A program made the position numbers and the translations under genes. The notes beneath the pieces were generated by a model. That model searched no databases, had not been told where the DNA came from, and saw only the letters and a program-made list of their open reading frames with translations. A stretch of DNA of 18,853 bases from positions 1-18,853 of the forward strand of contig RKSH01000081.1 of the NCBI GenBank assembly GCA_007570945.1, written 5' to 3'. Position 1 is the stretch's first letter. Each line of letters starts with the position of its first letter. Shown piece after piece: positions 16,286-18,853 of this stretch. This stretch comes from Gammaproteobacteria bacterium (GTDB lineage: Bacteria > Pseudomonadota > Gammaproteobacteria > Arenicellales > Spongiicolonaceae).

Positions 16286-16286
16286 A

Positions 16287-16874
16287 ATGCACAATCTCCC
16301 GCGCCTCACCCTCACCCTCATCGGCGCCTGCGTTGTGGTGGAACTGGCCGCGCGCTCGCAATTTGCCGTGGACTTGCGGCCGTGGTTTTTTATCAGCCAA
16401 TGGCCGGCCGGCCTGCCGGAGATTGCAGAAGGTGAGGTGTGGCGCCTGTTGACGCCGATTTTTCTGCACTTCGGCCTGCCGCATCTGGTGATTAACCTCG
16501 CCTGGCTGTGGGCCCTCGGCGAGATGACCGAGCGCGTGTTCGGCGCCGCCGCCCTTGCGTTGCTGGTCGCGGCAACCGGCGTGTTTTCCAACCTGTGCCA
16601 GTTCGCCGCCGCCGGCCCGGCATTCGGCGGCATGTCCGGCGTGCTTTACGGTTTGCTGGGATTTTTGTGGATGCAAAGCCGCTTCAACCCCGGCCGCGGC
16701 GCGCGACTCGGCAACCCCATCGTGGTTATGATGCTGGCGTGGCTCGTGCTATGCTGGAGCGGCGTGCTGGAAGTTTTCGGCATCCGCGTCGCCAACACCG
16801 CCCACGCAACCGGCCTCGCCGCCGGCCTGTTGCTGGGGTTTTTCAGCGCAAAGCTCGGCCGGCGCGGCGCCTGA
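16287..16874 (+). CDS. Rhomboid intramembrane serine protease, GlpG-like
   Basis: A 195-residue membrane protease that cuts transmembrane segments of other proteins within the inner membrane. The catalytic Ser117 lies in GGMSGVLYG and His173 in ANTAHATGLAAG, with Asn70 in HLVINLAW as the oxyanion helper. The WR motif of loop 1 is at 52-53 in GEVWRLLTP. The transmembrane core follows E. coli GlpG closely (HFGLPHLVINL, LGEMTERVFG, ANTAHATGL), but the N-terminal cytoplasmic domain of GlpG is absent. The frame is open from 16185, but that stretch overlaps the small upstream gene, so the ATG at 16287, one base after its stop, is chosen. About six transmembrane helices are visible. The gene is followed 18 bases on by a secreted protein. 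Confidence 0.9.
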   Translation: MHNLPRLTLTLIGACVVVELAARSQFAVDLRPWFFISQWPAGLPEIAEGEVWRLLTPIFLHFGLPHLVINLAWLWALGEMTERVFGAAALALLVAATGVFSNLCQFAAAGPAFGGMSGVLYGLLGFLWMQSRFNPGRGARLGNPIVVMMLAWLVLCWSGVLEVFGIRVANTAHATGLAAGLLLGFFSAKLGRRGA

Positions 16875-16892
16875 CCAGACCTGGGACAAGAC

Positions 16893-17423
16893 ATGAAACT
16901 TTTCACCCCCCGACTGCTGTTGCTCCTCGCCCTGGCGGCGCCGCAATTCGCCCACGCCGACATCGGCCGTTTTGTCGGTGTCTACCACGGTTCCCTCAGC
17001 GCCCAGGACAGCCCCGACGGAAAAGAACTGCGCCTGCGGGTGGAAGTCAACGAAATCGATGACGGCTTCAACGTGGAATGGAACACCACCGAGGTGCGCG
17101 CCGACGGCAAAGTCAAATCCAAAACCTACGCCATTGATTTCATCACCAGCCAGCGCGAAAATATTTTCTCCTCGGCGATGAAGGCAAACCTGTTCGGCAA
17201 GCGCGCCGCCCTCGACCCGATGCGCGGCGACCCCTACTTCTGGGGCCGCATCACCGGCGACACCCTCACCGTCTTCGCCCTCTTAATCAATGCCGACGGC
17301 GGCTACGAAATCCAGCGCTACGACCGCACCCTGGTCCCCCAGGGCCTGCAACTCCACTTCACCCGCAGCAGCGCGGGAAAAATTATCAAGACGGTGGATT
17401 CGCTGCTGGTGCGGGAGGAGTGA
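16893..17423 (+). CDS. Secreted protein of unknown function
   Basis: A 176-residue protein with a clear signal peptide (Leu-rich core at 8-15, likely cleavage after AHA at 20-22). The mature part alternates charged and hydrophobic residues and reads as a small beta-rich periplasmic domain (GRFVGVYHGSLS, LRLRVEVNEIDDGFNVEWN, YEIQRYDRTLV). No family is recognised. A lipocalin-like or similar small-ligand fold is possible but unproven. It lies 18 bases after the rhomboid gene and so probably shares its transcript. Its 3' end overlaps the tail of the broken toxin on the other strand by 38 bases. Confidence 0.75.
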   Translation: MKLFTPRLLLLLALAAPQFAHADIGRFVGVYHGSLSAQDSPDGKELRLRVEVNEIDDGFNVEWNTTEVRADGKVKSKTYAIDFITSQRENIFSSAMKANLFGKRAALDPMRGDPYFWGRITGDTLTVFALLINADGGYEIQRYDRTLVPQGLQLHFTRSSAGKIIKTVDSLLVREE

Positions 17424-17729
17424 TGCCGCTGTGGACGCCGGGGGATTGCCGATGGCGGCGGCGAAAACGGGTATACACATTACGACGGTGACCGACCATC
17501 AAAATGCTCACCGTCAATGAATCATCGTCAATTTGGTAAACAATCCGATATTCCCCCTGACGAATGCGGTAGCATTCCACATGCCCTTGCAACAACCCGC
17601 AGCCTTGTGGGGACGGGGATTGTTTTCCAGATCATCAATACGGTCGCTTATTTGCCGGCGAATTTTTGCAGGTTGTATGGCCGCCAAATCGCCATTGGCG
17701 AAATCCGTAATACCGACGTTATGCGACAT
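17386..17729 (-). pseudogene. Frameshifted RelE/ParE-type toxin
   Basis: Two overlapping frames together spell one RelE/ParE-fold toxin. The first (from the ATG at 17729) gives DLAAIQPAKIRRQISDRI and ENNPRPHKAAGCCKG. The second, in the -1 frame from about 17595, gives HVECYRIRQGEYRIVYQID, then VGHRRNVYTRF. Restoring one base near 17585-17600 would join them. RelE-type toxins cut mRNA at the ribosome; ParE types poison gyrase. After the normal end at about 17464 the frame runs on for 25 unrelated residues, so the original stop may be lost as well. No classic slippery heptamer is visible at the junction, so mutation or a sequencing error is likelier than programmed shifting. It starts five bases after the antitoxin-like gene. 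Confidence 0.75.
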
Positions 17730-17734
17730 GGCCT

Positions 17735-18040
17735 TTACCGACGCGGCCCTTGACATGCCCGGAAATAGCTTTCCATGGAATTCTCGGCCTGTGCATGCGC
17801 TCCCGGCAAGTCGCAATATCCCTCCTCCTCTTTGCGCACGAACCCCTCCGCCGCCGTCACCTTCGAGTGCAGCGGGTTGGTTTCGTCGCGCGCGATGGTC
17901 TGCAGGCCGAGTTTTGCAACCTCATGCACCACCTCGGACAGCTTCCACTCGGACATTTCTGCAACCAGGTTGAGCTGATAAAGCAGCTCCGGGCCAAAGG
18001 ACACCATCTTACGCTCACCGCCGGGGGAAATTTTGTTCAT
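17735..18040 (-). CDS. Putative antitoxin of the broken toxin pair
   Basis: A 101-residue protein directly ahead of the toxin remnant, with five bases between stop and start, the usual antitoxin-first order. Residues 11-50 (KMVSFGPELLYQLNLVAEMS followed by EWKLSEVVHEVAKLGLQTIA) could form the strand-helix-helix of a ribbon-helix-helix DNA-binding domain. The rest is acidic and polar, as expected for a toxin-wrapping tail. This is a position-based call with weak motif support. GGAGG lies six bases before the ATG at 18040, fixing the start; an ATG directly after the GGAGG at 18046 is too close. If the toxin is dead the gene may be a relic. Confidence 0.55.
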   Translation of the reverse strand: MNKISPGGERKMVSFGPELLYQLNLVAEMSEWKLSEVVHEVAKLGLQTIARDETNPLHSKVTAAEGFVRKEEEGYCDLPGAHAQAENSMESYFRACQGPRR

Positions 18041-18079
18041 AGTCATCCTCCAAAGTGTGCCAAGCCACAAAGAATGCCA

Positions 18080-18625
18080 CTATCCGCCCGCCGCCGCCAA
18101 AACCTTCTCCAGCAACTCCCCCGGCTCCTCCGCCACCAACAGCAGGTCGCGGTGCTCCTGGCGGATGAATCCGCTTTGGTTTGCGCCGGCGATGTGTTGC
18201 AGGAGGGTGTCGTAGAAGCCGGCCACGTTGAGCAGGCCGCAGGGTTTGCGGTGGAAGCCGAGTTGGCGCCAGGTCCACACTTCAAATAATTCCTCCAACG
18301 TGCCGAGGCCGCCGGGCAGGACGATGAAAGCGTCGGACAGTTCGCCCATCAGCGCCTTGCGCTCGTGCATGTTGTTGACCACGCGCAAGTGGTCGGTTGG
18401 GTCCGCTTGTTCCTTGGCAATCAGCCGCTCCGGGATGACGCCGGTGGCGCGGCCGCCGGCGGTGCGTACGGCATCGGCGACCGCGCCCATCATGCCGCCG
18501 CCCCCGCCGCCATAGACCAGGCCAATGCCGCGCGCCGCCATCAGCCGGCCCAATTGTTCGGCCGCGGCCAGGTATTCACCGCGCGCCCCGGATTGCGCGC
18601 CGCAAAAAACGCAGATGGAGTTCAC
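18080..18625 (-). CDS. LOG-family phosphoribohydrolase (TIGR00730 type)
   Basis: A 181-residue Rossmann-fold protein of the LOG/YgdH-type family. Its better-known members release free base from nucleoside 5'-monophosphates, including cytokinin ribotides. Hallmarks are CVFCGAQSG (5-13), GLVYGGGGGGMMGAVADAV (35-53), MHERK (86-90) and PGGLGTLEEL (104-113), which hold the catalytic Arg and Glu and the nucleotide-binding loop. The length is normal. The start is GTG at 18625, immediately after the TAG stop of the upstream SDR (TAGGTG), so the two genes form one transcript. There is no separate ribosome-binding site beyond the overlap region. True substrate in this organism is not known. Confidence 0.92.
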   Translation of the reverse strand: MNSICVFCGAQSGARGEYLAAAEQLGRLMAARGIGLVYGGGGGGMMGAVADAVRTAGGRATGVIPERLIAKEQADPTDHLRVVNNMHERKALMGELSDAFIVLPGGLGTLEELFEVWTWRQLGFHRKPCGLLNVAGFYDTLLQHIAGANQSGFIRQEHRDLLLVAEEPGELLEKVLAAAGG

Positions 18626-18853
18626 CTACAGCGTCCGCGCTTCAGTGTTGCCGTCCACGCACAGCACCTGGCCGCTGACCAGGCGCGCGCGGTCGGAAAT
18701 TAAAAATGACACGGTGTTTGCAATGTCGCTCGCGTCCACGAAAGTACGCATGGAAGACTGCCGTTCATATGCGCGGCGGATGTCCTGTTCGGCGATGCCG
18801 CGCGCCGCCGACTCGGCGGCAATCACCCGCGCCATGCGCGCACCGTCCACCGA
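18626..18853 (-). CDS. SDR-family oxidoreductase, C-terminal fragment at window edge
   Basis: The last 75 residues or so of a short-chain dehydrogenase whose N-terminal part lies beyond the right edge; the frame is open to the last base. SSMRTFVDASDIANTVSFLISDRARLVSGQVLCVDGNTE is the typical SDR C-terminus (DIAN...FLxSD...SGQxLxVDGNTE). The Rossmann motif and active site are outside the window, so substrate and cofactor cannot be judged. It is directly followed by the LOG gene. Confidence 0.85.
   Translation of the reverse strand, partial: SVDGARMARVIAAESAARGIAEQDIRRAYERQSSMRTFVDASDIANTVSFLISDRARLVSGQVLCVDGNTEARTL

Noticed and set aside
17585..17605. Programmed -1 ribosomal frameshifting in the toxin gene
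   Set aside because: No X-XXY-YYZ slippery heptamer or obvious downstream stem is visible at the junction, and the toxin also runs on past its normal end, which favours decay or sequence error.

Overview
The window most likely comes from a high-GC gammaproteobacterium, probably an uncultured one. The evidence is a DNA polymerase II (PolB) N-terminal half that reads like the enteric enzyme, a GlpG-like rhomboid protease and a hexameric proteobacterial citrate synthase. No rRNA, tRNA, CRISPR array or intact insertion sequence was seen. No stretch longer than 300 bases lacks a gene; the longest gap, 6663-6918, holds a promoter and an inverted repeat.

Left part (1-6662): a secreted outer-membrane beta-barrel protein (176-1516) sits behind a promoter with a perfect 16-bp palindrome. 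It is convergent with two coupled family-4 glycosyltransferases on the minus strand (1513-3917). Divergent from these is an 883-residue ABC-exporter-like protein (4011-6662). Its nucleotide-binding domain has lost or altered nearly every catalytic motif and carries an insertion of about 300 residues. The glycosyltransferases suggest cell-surface glycan work; the role of the ABC-like protein is unknown.

Middle part (about 6690-12100): a sugar or polyol uptake and oxidation cassette. It has a ribose-type ABC permease, periplasmic binding protein, tandem ATPase and SDR dehydrogenase on the plus strand, behind a TTGACA promoter and an 8-8-8 inverted repeat. A second SDR dehydrogenase faces it on the minus strand, with its own TATAAT overlapped by a perfect 14-bp palindrome. 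By eye the codon usage is less GC-extreme than in the flanks. The cassette abuts a polB gene cut off just after polymerase motif A, so it looks like an acquired island whose arrival or rearrangement removed the polymerase half.

Right part (12087-18853): truncated polB, then citrate synthase (gltA), a secreted DUF3179 protein, a small two-helix membrane protein, a rhomboid protease and a secreted unknown protein. Next comes a minus-strand toxin-antitoxin-like pair whose RelE/ParE-type toxin is frameshifted. The window ends with a LOG-family phosphoribohydrolase and the C-terminal end of an SDR oxidoreductase that runs off the right edge.

The best candidates for something undescribed are the motif-less ABC fusion protein and the polB/island junction. 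No complete novel defence or mobile system was found.
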